Origin: Deltaproteobacteria bacterium
GTDB taxonomy: Bacteria; Desulfobacterota; Desulfuromonadia; Desulfuromonadales; JAAYDE01
DNA length: 64,000 bases
Direction of reading: 5' to 3'
Assembly (NCBI GenBank): GCA_016934985.1
Contig: JAFGRU010000014.1
Span: 1 to 64,000, forward strand
Part shown: piece by piece, positions 8,316-14,734 of the stretch
Layout: each line of letters begins with the position of its first letter
How positions within the stretch are numbered: position 1 is the first letter of the stretch
Translations under genes and position numbers: made by a program
Notes under the pieces: model-generated
The model's input: only the letters and a program-made list of their open reading frames with translations
Databases searched by the model: none
What the model was told of the DNA's origin: nothing

Positions 8316-8603
8316 CTATTCGCCGTCTCCAATGAACTCGCCCCACATCCGTTCCATGTTCTGCTTTGAGTAGCAACGGAATGCCATGTGGGTCTGGGTC
8401 TTGGTGATACCCTTGACCGAACCGACGCTGCCCGCGACAACCTCGGCCAGTTCATCGTATTCTTTCACCCGGATGATTGCCAGGAGGTCATACTCACCCG
8501 ACACCGAGTAGACTTCCGCAATTCCGGGACAATCCACCAGCGCCTGCGCAACCTCGTGCACCTTGCCGACTTCGCAGCTAACGGTCGTAATCGCCGTAAT
8601 CAT
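8316..8603 (-). CDS. Stand-alone Lrp/AsnC ligand-binding (RAM) domain protein
   Basis: A 95-residue protein made only of the RAM/AsnC effector domain: a beta start MITAITTVSCEVGKVHEVA, then IAEVYSVSGEYDLLAIIRV, then GSVGSVKGITKTQTHMAF. There is no helix-turn-helix, so it does not bind DNA by itself. Such proteins bind amino acids as oligomers and may modulate full-length Lrp proteins or enzymes. The start ATG 8603 follows a strong ribosome site (GTGGAGGAAG). It is the first gene of the six-gene operon, with a promoter at 8794-8822 and a leader of about 180 nt. It plausibly senses the amino-acid-like product of the operon, which is inference. Confidence 0.82.
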   Translation of the reverse strand: MITAITTVSCEVGKVHEVAQALVDCPGIAEVYSVSGEYDLLAIIRVKEYDELAEVVAGSVGSVKGITKTQTHMAFRCYSKQNMERMWGEFIGDGE

Positions 8604-8787
8604 AGTATCTTCCTCCACCTGAAATCGTCGGACAGAACGTCCGACAGCATGTGACCTGACTCCAAAATGCCGATTGCACGCCGATGGAAAATCCGCCGCG
8701 CAGCCACTCGGCCATAGATCTTTATTGCGTGGGAAGGACCTTCTCCAGCCATGCCCGCCCCATTTCTCCGATAGCAACCCAGATTTG
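8604..8787 (-). other. Long 5' leader of the trp-like operon, with hairpin
   Basis: Between the predicted transcription start (about 8787) and the RAM start lies a leader of about 180 nt. A perfect hairpin GTCGGAC-AGAAC-GTCCGAC at 8627-8645 sits just before the ribosome site. A 50-codon open frame (8600-8752, minus strand) overlaps the RAM start codon as ATGA and could couple translation. It has only one Trp codon, so it is not a classic trp leader peptide. I cannot assign a known riboswitch. Confidence 0.35.
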
Positions 8788-8793
8788 TACAAA

Positions 8794-8822
8794 CTTATAA
8801 GCCAGCTGAACTTCACTGTCAA
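8794..8822 (-). promoter_or_regulatory. Sigma-70-type promoter of the trp-like operon
   Basis: On the minus strand TTGACA (8817-8822) and TATAAG (8794-8799) are separated by 17 nt, a near-consensus pair directed at the RAM-trpC-trpF-reductase-trpD-molybdoenzyme operon. Confidence 0.7.
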
Positions 8823-8995
8823 CCTAAAACCATGTTTTAAAAATCAAATTACCGTTTAATTTCGATCATTTTCACGTTTTTGTCACAAAAATAAAGGAAC
8901 TTTAAACCACTTGATTAATGGCTTCTCCGATTGAAAAATGTTGGTTTAAAAAAACCGGAAAATCATCTGATTGATGTTCGATCCTTGAATATTTT

Positions 8996-9073
8996 GTTAC
9001 TATTCAACATTAGGACTCGTGTCGCCCATGGAATGGGCGATGCGAGTCCTGGTGCCAATAAGCTGATAATTAC
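8996..9073. repeat. Hairpin repeat with GTTACTATTCAAC / AGCTGATAATTAC ends
   Basis: A 78-bp element. Its core is a long palindrome: AGGACTCG, TG, TCGCCCAT, a 3-nt loop GGA, ATGGGCGA, TG, CGAGTCCT. The ends form an imperfect inverted repeat. The same left half (ACTATTCAGC...AGGACTCGTGTCGCCCATGGAA) recurs at 33012-33050. It may be a MITE or REP-type sequence. Confidence 0.6.
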
Positions 9074-9137
9074 AATATCTTTCTGCTGAAAGTGTCTTGG
9101 GTCTGCAAGCCTGGTTCTTGCCAACCGTCCCAAAATA

Positions 9138-9171
9138 ATAATGCCTGCCCCGTTTTTCGGGCAGGCATTAT
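9138..9171 (-). terminator. Terminator downstream of the RelE-like gene
   Basis: A perfect 13-bp stem ATAATGCCTGCCC/GGGCAGGCATTAT with an 8-nt loop. On the minus strand it runs into a T-rich tail, suiting termination of the gene at 9326-9679. Confidence 0.65.
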
Positions 9172-9325
9172 CCTCTCTGACGATGGGTTCTTTTTCCAGG
9201 TCCCATGAAAATTTGAGTTGTTTGGAAAATCTGAGGAATACCCCCAAGTACGCCAGTGATATTTAAAAGGTTTTTACGATTCACCGCTTTGAACTGTTGC
9301 CGTGGCATGACTCATGGACACAAGC

Positions 9326-9679
9326 TCAAGGGACAAGGTGGCGCAAGTGAGAAGCCTGCTCATTTTTATGAAAGAGGTCGAAAAAAATCACGCTCCGGTC
9401 ATTGACGTCACCACAGGACCCGCAATGTTCCGCCAATTTTTTCGCTTCCTTCCGGCATTTTTCACACCATTGATAAATCAGCCGGTAGTCTCTCCGGCCG
9501 ACATATTTTTTCAAGCGTCCGTGGTGAAGGCCATGCATGCGGCCATCGGCATCACCGGGCGTTTCGAGAAGACGGTTAATAACCCGCATTATTCGCTGGT
9601 AGCCCGATGGGTCACGTTTTTCAATCCTTTCGAGTTTTTCATCAAATTGCTCAGTGGAGTGAAAGTTGTAAGTGCTCAT
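9326..9679 (-). CDS. RelE/ParE-family toxin-like protein with a four-Cys insertion
   Basis: A 117-residue protein with the RelE fold pattern: RIMRVINRLLETPGDADGRMHGL, then LKKYVGRRDYRLIYQW, then a final VIFFDLFHKNEQ strand. RelE-type toxins are ribosome-dependent mRNA endonucleases. Between the last two strands it has CEKC...CGSC (CxxC-x11-CxxC), which looks like a zinc-knuckle insertion not found in classical RelE. No antitoxin gene is visible on either side: the flanks are non-coding. It may be an orphan, or a non-toxic RelE-fold protein. The start ATG at 9679 has only a weak ribosome site. Confidence 0.7.
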   Translation of the reverse strand: MSTYNFHSTEQFDEKLERIEKRDPSGYQRIMRVINRLLETPGDADGRMHGLHHGRLKKYVGRRDYRLIYQWCEKCRKEAKKLAEHCGSCGDVNDRSVIFFDLFHKNEQASHLRHLVP

Positions 9680-10054
9680 AAGTTTTAACCGCTCTCATTC
9701 GAGGCAAAAAAACATTTTTGGAGTTGGAGCAGCCCCACATTCAGATGTTTTGCTGCCACAGGCAAACACCTAAATATCCTTCATATCATGGGCCGCTCAA
9801 TTCTCTCAGGTTGCGGATCATTGTCAATGAAAACTTTTTTGCGTTAAACCCCTGACAATATTTTTCCCTTTTCCCAAAAATCGGAAGCAATTTCACCAAT
9901 AAATTTTCGGTTGTCCTGAAAAAGCGCTTAACGTAAGCTAACAATCAATGCATTATTGATCTCTCAAACAGCCTTTGTCAAAATCCGCCCAAAGCCTGAA
10001 CCCTCCTGATAAACGGCTTTGAAGCGGAAAGCATATTCAACAGGAGCATTCCTC
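9680..10054. other. Intergenic region upstream of the VKOR gene
   Basis: An AT-rich stretch between divergently oriented genes with no supported ORF. It must contain promoters in both directions, but I could not pick a convincing -35/-10 pair. Confidence 0.4.
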
Positions 10055-10981
10055 ATGTCCATGAAACAGGAAACCCGGCTTCTCATGGGGCTCTCTTCCA
10101 TGGCAGGACTGATTTTCTGCCTGGCCAATGCCATGGGGGCCGATCTTCTCTGCATCACGGAAGGATGTAAAATTTATCAGGAATTCACCTTTTTCGGGAT
10201 AAACTTCTATGTCCTCGGTGCTCTGGGTTTTTCTGCCATTTTACTCCTTCTTCTGCTTCCCCCTCGTGTCCCGGTGGGCATCCTGCTGCGTTTTGTCATT
10301 CCCATAGGGCTGCTGATTGAAATCCTCCTTCTGGGTTATATGTTTCTTTTCTGGTCCTGTTCAAGCTGCCTGGTTGCTGCATTTTTATTTGGGCTGGCCG
10401 TGTGTCTCGGCATTCTCACCTTCAGCGAGCTGCAGAACCGTCCAATCTATTTTTTGACCGCCGTGTGGTTCATTCTTTTCTTTGTCGGTTTTTTGGGTTC
10501 CACAAAAGAAGTATCTTTCAAGCCCTGGAGCATGTCCGGCGGAGACAGTTCCGTCCAAGTCTATTTCTCTCCCACCTGCCACCGGTGCGAAGAGGTGGTG
10601 ACGGAAATCCTCGATTATTACGTAAATCCTGCCGGAGTGGCTTTTTACCCGGTAGCAAAAAATGAGGAAGATCTCCGGCGTCTGAAAGCCGCTCTCCCTC
10701 TTCTCAAAGATTCAGCCAAACCGGGAAAAGCCATCCGCGCCCTGTTCCAACCGGGGGATCCTGCCGTTAAAGTCCCCGACCTCTCCTGGCGGGACCGCTT
10801 TCGACTCTTGTGCAACAAAATCCAGCTTGCCCGCATGGGCCTGTCGACAGTACCCCAGGTTATTTCTACAGCCCCCCTTAAAATGCGGGAAGCACCTCCT
10901 TTTGAAGGTGGTCCGACCCCTTTTTTTCCTGACCAGAAGGATGAAAGCTGTTCTCCCTTCAGTGAGGTGCCCTGCCCCTGA
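10055..10981 (+). CDS. VKOR-like disulfide oxidase fused to a thioredoxin-like domain
   Basis: About 308 residues. The N-terminal two-thirds is a four- to five-helix VKOR domain with the shuttle pair Cys33/Cys38 (CITEGC) and the CSSC active site (Cys102/Cys105). The C-terminal part is a thioredoxin-like domain with CHRC (Cys175/Cys178). VKOR proteins pass electrons from a periplasmic thiol oxidase to quinone and replace DsbB. The start ATG 10055 follows CAGGAG. After its TGA (10979-10981) the same frame stays open for 83 more codons with MerR-like sequence (next entry). A Cys-containing Pro-rich tail precedes the stop. Confidence 0.83.
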   Translation: MSMKQETRLLMGLSSMAGLIFCLANAMGADLLCITEGCKIYQEFTFFGINFYVLGALGFSAILLLLLLPPRVPVGILLRFVIPIGLLIEILLLGYMFLFWSCSSCLVAAFLFGLAVCLGILTFSELQNRPIYFLTAVWFILFFVGFLGSTKEVSFKPWSMSGGDSSVQVYFSPTCHRCEEVVTEILDYYVNPAGVAFYPVAKNEEDLRRLKAALPLLKDSAKPGKAIRALFQPGDPAVKVPDLSWRDRFRLLCNKIQLARMGLSTVPQVISTAPLKMREAPPFEGGPTPFFPDQKDESCSPFSEVPCP

Positions 10982-11233
10982 GGCACTGTCGGCCCGGACT
11001 CCTTAAGACCCTCCAGCCAGTTCATCCCGCTTGATGCCCCTGACTCACCGGACGGCACCCTGCTGCAGCGGCGCATCGAGGCCATCGACGGGGAAATCGC
11101 CCGTCTGAAAACCCAGCAGAGAGTCCTCATCTCCCTGTTGCAAAAGGCCGGCAATGATACGCCTCCCGATATCGACAAAAAGGCCTGGGTGGAAATATTC
11201 GAGGCGGCAGGCTCTTCAGAACAACATGGATAG
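10982..11233 (+). pseudogene. In-frame MerR-like C-terminal remnant after the VKOR stop
   Basis: Directly after the VKOR TGA, in the same frame, 83 codons stay open to a TAG at 11231. The middle reads as a coiled-coil (LLQRRIEAIDGEIARLK) followed by DKKAWVEIFEAAG, which resembles the C-terminus of MerR-family regulators that end with a W...L..AG segment. There is no DNA-binding domain and no good start. The simplest reading is a truncated regulator gene. Read-through of the TGA is the alternative, but I found no convincing SECIS hairpin after it. Confidence 0.45.
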
Positions 11234-11238
11234 TAAAA

Positions 11239-11283
11239 TTGGAACAAGGGTTGCTGTCTGAGTAAGCAACGACTTTGTTCCAA
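11239..11283 (+). terminator. Long hairpin after the VKOR/MerR-tail region
   Basis: Inverted repeat TTGGAACAA...GTTGCT / AGCAAC...TTGTTCCAA, about 16 pairs with a small internal loop. It has no T-run, so it may be a terminator of weak type or an RNA 3'-end structure. Confidence 0.45.
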
Positions 11284-11300
11284 CCTGCTGGCATTTCCCC

Positions 11301-11329
11301 TTGCAAGTGCGAAAGCTTTGGCTTATATT
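11301..11329 (+). promoter_or_regulatory. Promoter of the ilvBN leader
   Basis: TTGCAA (11301-11306) and TATATT (11324-11329) spaced by 17 nt give a good sigma-70 promoter about 40 nt before the leader peptide start. Confidence 0.65.
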
Positions 11330-11366
11330 TCTCTAATTCCAAGGATCAGAGAGAAAAGAATCCCCT

Positions 11367-11471
11367 ATGCAGCGCAATAACACCATCACCATTAATCCCG
11401 CTAATATTCTCCTCACCGTCGTCGGTGTGGTGCTTGTGGGGGTGTGCGTGATCAAGCGGTTCGTGCCTTAG
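11367..11471 (+). CDS. ilv leader peptide (attenuator ORF)
   Basis: A 34-codon ORF, ATG 11367 to TAG 11469-11471. After an N-terminal polar part the peptide is dense in the regulated amino acids, with a run of Ile, Leu, Val and Gly residues (NILLTVVGVVLVGVCVIK). It serves the role of IvbL in enteric ilvBN control. When Val, Leu or Ile tRNA charging is low the ribosome would stall on these codons and free downstream RNA to form an antiterminator. It lies between a strong promoter and the terminator before ilvB. Confidence 0.75.
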   Translation: MQRNNTITINPANILLTVVGVVLVGVCVIKRFVP

Positions 11472-11540
11472 CGGGATTAATCAATAATTTTTCCATTACC
11501 CCCCGTCGGCGCGAACCGGCGGGGGGTTTTTTATTTTTTC
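11391..11540 (+). promoter_or_regulatory. Transcription attenuator of ilvBN
   Basis: Three exclusive pairings can be read. ATTAATCCCGCTAA (11391-11404) pairs perfectly with TTAGCGGGATTAAT (11468-11481), enclosing the leader codons. CGGTTCGTGCC (11457-11467) can pair with GGCGCGAACCG (11508-11518) as antiterminator. The terminator stem CCCCCCGTCGG (11499-11509) with CCGGCGGGGGG (11516-11526) is followed by TTTTTTATTTTTT. Ribosome stalling on the Val/Leu/Ile codons would favour the antiterminator. Confidence 0.72.
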
Positions 11541-11588
11541 ATCCCCCCCCTTTCGCGGCCTGCGGAAAAATGAAAGGAGAATTACACC

Positions 11589-13268
11589 ATGAAAATGAGC
11601 GGCGCCGATCTCATTATCCACCTCATCGAACGCCAGGGAATCAAAACCCTGGCCGGCATCCCCGGCGGCTCCAACCTCCCTCTTTACGACGCCCTGGCCC
11701 GCCACGGAAGCATCCGTCATGTCCTCGCCCGCCATGAACAGGGCGCCGGTTTCATCGCCCAGGGGATGGCCCGGGTAACGGGCAGGCCACAGGTCTGTTT
11801 CGCCACCTCCGGGCCGGGTGCCACCAACCTGCTCACCGCCATTGCCGACGCCCGTCTCGATTCCATTCCCCTGGTCTGCATCACAGGCCAGGTTCCCCGC
11901 GCCATGATAGGCACTGACGCCTTTCAGGAAGTGGATACCTACGGTATGAGCGTACCCATCACCAAGCACAACTTTCTCGTTCGCTCCGCGCAGGAACTTT
12001 TCCAGGTCATTCCGACGGCTTTCAGGATTGCCGCTTCGGGGCGCCCGGGCCCTGTCCTTATCGATGTTCCCAAAGACGTTCAATGTGAGGAAATCGAATT
12101 TGCCGCCTGGCCGAACCCCGGTTTGCCAGCTTCTCCTCCGGCCCTCGACTTCAACAGCATCGCTGCTGCAGCCGCTCTCATCAATGACGCATCCCGGCCG
12201 GTATTTTTACTTGGGGGAGGCGTCACCGCCAGTGAGCGTCACGCTATCAGGGGCCAAATAGAACGCACCGCTATTCCTGCCGCTGCGACTCTTATGGGCC
12301 TTTCAGCCCTCCCTTCCGAACAGTCCCTGGCCCTCGGCCTGCTCGGCATGCACGGTGCCGTTTCCACCAATCTCTCTTTTGAGGAATGCGACCTGGTCAT
12401 CGCCGCGGGGGTACGCTTTAACGACCGGACAACCGGCCGCCTCAAACATTTCTGTTCTCAGGCCAAGATCATTCACGTCGATATCGACCGCTGTGAGATC
12501 GGCAAGTTGTGCCAGACCTGCCTCGGCCTGGTTGGCGATGTCGGCCAGGTTCTCGAAGCCCTTCTGCCCCTGGTCAAGACGCGTGCCGCTTCTGCCTGGA
12601 CGAAAAGGATCGCCAAACTCAAAGCCCTTCATCCTCTGCCGGCCTCAAATCCTGGAGATTTTCCTTCGCCGCGCACCCTGATCCGACTGGTGGCTGAGCA
12701 TCTCGATGATCGGGCCATTATTGTGACAGATGTCGGTCAGCACCAGATGTGGACAGCCCAAACCTTCCCTTTTCGCGGCAGTCAACAGTGGCTGACCTCC
12801 GGCGGGCTCGGCACCATGGGTTTTGGAATTCCTGCCGCCATCGGCGCCGCTCTTGCGGCACCGGAACGAACCATTGTCAGTTTCAGCGGCGACGGCAGCG
12901 CCATGATGAATCTTCAGGAACTGGCGACAGCTGTCGAAGAAAACGCCAATATAAAAATATTCCTCATGAACAACAATAGCCTTGGTCTGGTCAGACAGCA
13001 GCAGTCCCTCTTTTTCGGTAACCGCCGCTTTGCCTCCGGCTTTTCCAGGCAGCCCGACTTCTGCGCGCTGGCTCGCAGCTTCGGAATGCCGGCCTGGGAC
13101 CTGGGTGACGAAGACCCCCGGCTGAAAATCGCCGAAGCCCTGGGAACTCCCGGACCGGCCCTTATCCACGCCCCCATACAGGAAGCCGATGTTTTCCCCA
13201 TTGTTCCGCCCGGAGAGGCAAACCGCAATATGATTCAGGGAGGATGCCATGCCCACATCGCCATCTGA
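11589..13268 (+). CDS. ilvB: Acetolactate synthase large subunit (acetohydroxyacid synthase I type)
   Basis: A 559-residue ThDP enzyme. It joins two pyruvates, or pyruvate and 2-ketobutyrate, in the first common step of valine, leucine and isoleucine synthesis. The N-terminal ThDP-activating Glu is in RHEQGAGF (Glu50). The SGPGATNL and GTDAFQEVD motifs and the FAD-region segment GVRFNDRTTG are present. The C-terminal ThDP/Mg motif GDGSAMMN continues to NNNSLGLVRQQQ. The start at ATG 11589 follows AAAGGAG. It overlaps ilvN by 20 nt. The partner gene and the leader resemble the enterobacterial ilvBN arrangement rather than the ilvBHC operon usual in this phylum, which hints at acquisition. Confidence 0.9.
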   Translation: MKMSGADLIIHLIERQGIKTLAGIPGGSNLPLYDALARHGSIRHVLARHEQGAGFIAQGMARVTGRPQVCFATSGPGATNLLTAIADARLDSIPLVCITGQVPRAMIGTDAFQEVDTYGMSVPITKHNFLVRSAQELFQVIPTAFRIAASGRPGPVLIDVPKDVQCEEIEFAAWPNPGLPASPPALDFNSIAAAAALINDASRPVFLLGGGVTASERHAIRGQIERTAIPAAATLMGLSALPSEQSLALGLLGMHGAVSTNLSFEECDLVIAAGVRFNDRTTGRLKHFCSQAKIIHVDIDRCEIGKLCQTCLGLVGDVGQVLEALLPLVKTRAASAWTKRIAKLKALHPLPASNPGDFPSPRTLIRLVAEHLDDRAIIVTDVGQHQMWTAQTFPFRGSQQWLTSGGLGTMGFGIPAAIGAALAAPERTIVSFSGDGSAMMNLQELATAVEENANIKIFLMNNNSLGLVRQQQSLFFGNRRFASGFSRQPDFCALARSFGMPAWDLGDEDPRLKIAEALGTPGPALIHAPIQEADVFPIVPPGEANRNMIQGGCHAHIAI

Positions 13269-13602
13269 TGTGTCAAACGACGCAACGATCCACCAACCGT
13301 TCACGATCCTGGAACTGACGGTCGCCAACCATCCAGGCGTTCTCTCTCATATCTGCAACCTTTTTGCGCGCCGCGCATTCAACCTTGAAGGCGTCCTCTG
13401 CATGCCGGTGGGGGACGGAGATGAAAGCCGCATTTGGCTGCGGGTCAGGGAGAACAGTCGCCTGGATCAGCTTCTTAACCAGATCGCCAAGCTCTGGGAT
13501 GTTAGAAAGATCCGCAGAGGCCGGACGGATAGCCGGCTGTTCAGGCAATTGGAGGATTTTTTCAGAACGGAATGTTCCGGCAAAGACAACAACCGTATTT
13601 AG
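13249..13602 (+). CDS. ilvN: Acetolactate synthase small (regulatory) subunit
   Basis: A 117-residue single-ACT-domain subunit. LELTVANHPGVLSHICNLFARRAFNLEGVLC is nearly superimposable on E. coli IlvN as I recall it, followed by ESRIWL and the second helix. It activates IlvB and confers valine feedback inhibition. The start ATG 13249 has a good GGGAGG site inside the ilvB end. The short length (no extra C-terminal domain as in IlvH) supports the AHAS I assignment. Confidence 0.9.
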   Translation: MPTSPSDVSNDATIHQPFTILELTVANHPGVLSHICNLFARRAFNLEGVLCMPVGDGDESRIWLRVRENSRLDQLLNQIAKLWDVRKIRRGRTDSRLFRQLEDFFRTECSGKDNNRI

Positions 13603-13776
13603 AAAGCGATCAGCACCTTGCCAATTGCCTTCAGATTGCGCTGCCCTATTGTCAACATAAAATATTTATTTTTATTCGTTCTTATCTATTTTTATCGATA
13701 TTTATAATTATTAATTTTATTTGATTATTTTTTTTATTTCTTTATAATTGCTGATATATATGCTCGAGGGAGGAAT
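13603..13776. other. Very AT-rich gap upstream of the ParA gene, candidate centromere
   Basis: From about 13650 to 13760 the sequence is almost only A and T, with recurring TATTTTTAT and TTTTATCGATATTTAT words, unlike the GC-rich neighbours. Such AT-rich repeat tracts often serve as parS/parC sites for small ParA-RHH systems. The centromere role is inference. Confidence 0.35.
13721..13748 (+). promoter_or_regulatory. Putative promoter of the ParA operon
   Basis: TTGATT (13721-13726) and TATAAT (13743-13748) are spaced by 16 nt, about 30 nt before the ParA start. The region is very AT-rich, so chance matches are easy. Confidence 0.45.
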
Positions 13777-14421
13777 ATGGTTATAAGTGTCGCGAGTGAA
13801 AAAGGGGGCGCCGGGAAAACCACCATAGCCTTTCAGCTGGCGGTTCTTTTCGCCCAGCAAGGAAAAGAGGTTCTAATGGTTGATGCCGACCCCCAAGGGT
13901 CGGCGGCAGAGGTGGCAGCGGTCCGAGCCGAGGAAAACCACCATCCGGAAATCACCTGCGTTGCCCTGACCGGCAAGGGACTGGCCAATGAGGTCCGCAA
14001 GCTGATCCCTAAATACGAGATAATCGTCATCGACGCCGGCGGCCGTGACAGCGCTGCCTTGCGCAGTGCCCTCCTGGTCACGGAAAAGGTGCTCGTTCCA
14101 GTGTTGCCCGGACAATTGGATGCCTGGACCCTGGAAACCATGGACGATCTCATTGATCAGGCTCTGGGCTTTAATCCACAATTGAAAGGCTGCCTAGTGC
14201 TCAACAAGGTGGACACCCATCCGGCCGTGCGTATGGCGGATGCCGTGGCCGAGTTCGCGGCCGATCTTCCCCACCTCAAGCTGCTGCGCAGCCGCCTCGG
14301 ATACCGCATGGCCTTTCGCCGCTCCATTGCCGAGGGGCTGGCCGTCAATGAAGGGCGCCCCAGAGATTCCAAAGCGATAGCCGAAGTTGAAAGTTTGTTT
14401 AGTGAGGTATGTAATGCCTAA
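13777..14421 (+). CDS. ParA-family (type Ib) partition ATPase
   Basis: A 214-residue P-loop ATPase with the deviant Walker A KGGAGKTT (Lys9-Thr16), the Walker A' VDADPQGSA and Walker B IVIDAGG. The lack of an N-terminal HTH and the short length point to the type Ib family used by plasmids and some chromosomal elements for DNA or cargo positioning. The start ATG follows GAGGGAGGAAT. The end overlaps the next gene by 8 nt. It sits among biosynthetic genes, so it may be a remnant of an integrated plasmid or a cargo-positioning pair. Confidence 0.85.
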   Translation: MVISVASEKGGAGKTTIAFQLAVLFAQQGKEVLMVDADPQGSAAEVAAVRAEENHHPEITCVALTGKGLANEVRKLIPKYEIIVIDAGGRDSAALRSALLVTEKVLVPVLPGQLDAWTLETMDDLIDQALGFNPQLKGCLVLNKVDTHPAVRMADAVAEFAADLPHLKLLRSRLGYRMAFRRSIAEGLAVNEGRPRDSKAIAEVESLFSEVCNA

Positions 14422-14683
14422 GGACACAATCCGCACCCGGCGTCACCGGGCGCGCACGGAAGATGAATTCATTGAAGGGGCTAAAGCTGATCGGGAGCCG
14501 GGCAAAAAACCGGGAAAAGCCGGCCGCCCTGCCAAGCATACCGAAACAACCAAGCTGAAAGCTTTCAACCTGCCCTTGTCCATGATCCGGCAGATCGAGG
14601 AAGAGGCCGAAGAACTGACCGCCGGAAACGCTTCAGCCCTGATAATGCGCATTCTACAGGACTATTTCCGCAAGAAAAAATAA
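14414..14683 (+). CDS. Ribbon-helix-helix partner of ParA (ParG/CopG-like)
   Basis: An 89-residue basic protein. Its N-terminal half is disordered and positively charged (RTRRHRAR, GKKPGKAGRPAKH). The C-terminal half reads KLKAFNLPLSMIRQIEEEAE followed by ASALIMRILQDYF, the strand-helix-helix pattern of ribbon-helix-helix proteins. In type Ib partition systems such a protein binds the centromere and its flexible arm stimulates the ParA ATPase. It overlaps the ParA end by 8 nt, so the two form one operon. Confidence 0.7.
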   Translation: MPKDTIRTRRHRARTEDEFIEGAKADREPGKKPGKAGRPAKHTETTKLKAFNLPLSMIRQIEEEAEELTAGNASALIMRILQDYFRKKK

Positions 14684-14734
14684 CTTTTCCGTACCGAAAG
14701 GGATTCAGCATTTATCTGCTGCTGCAGGCGTATG

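Noticed and set aside
9680-10054. A GEMM (cyclic dinucleotide) riboswitch near 9755 because of a CCACAGGCAAAC-like word
   Set aside because: The second conserved part (GACGCAAAGCC-like) is missing, so the match is too short.
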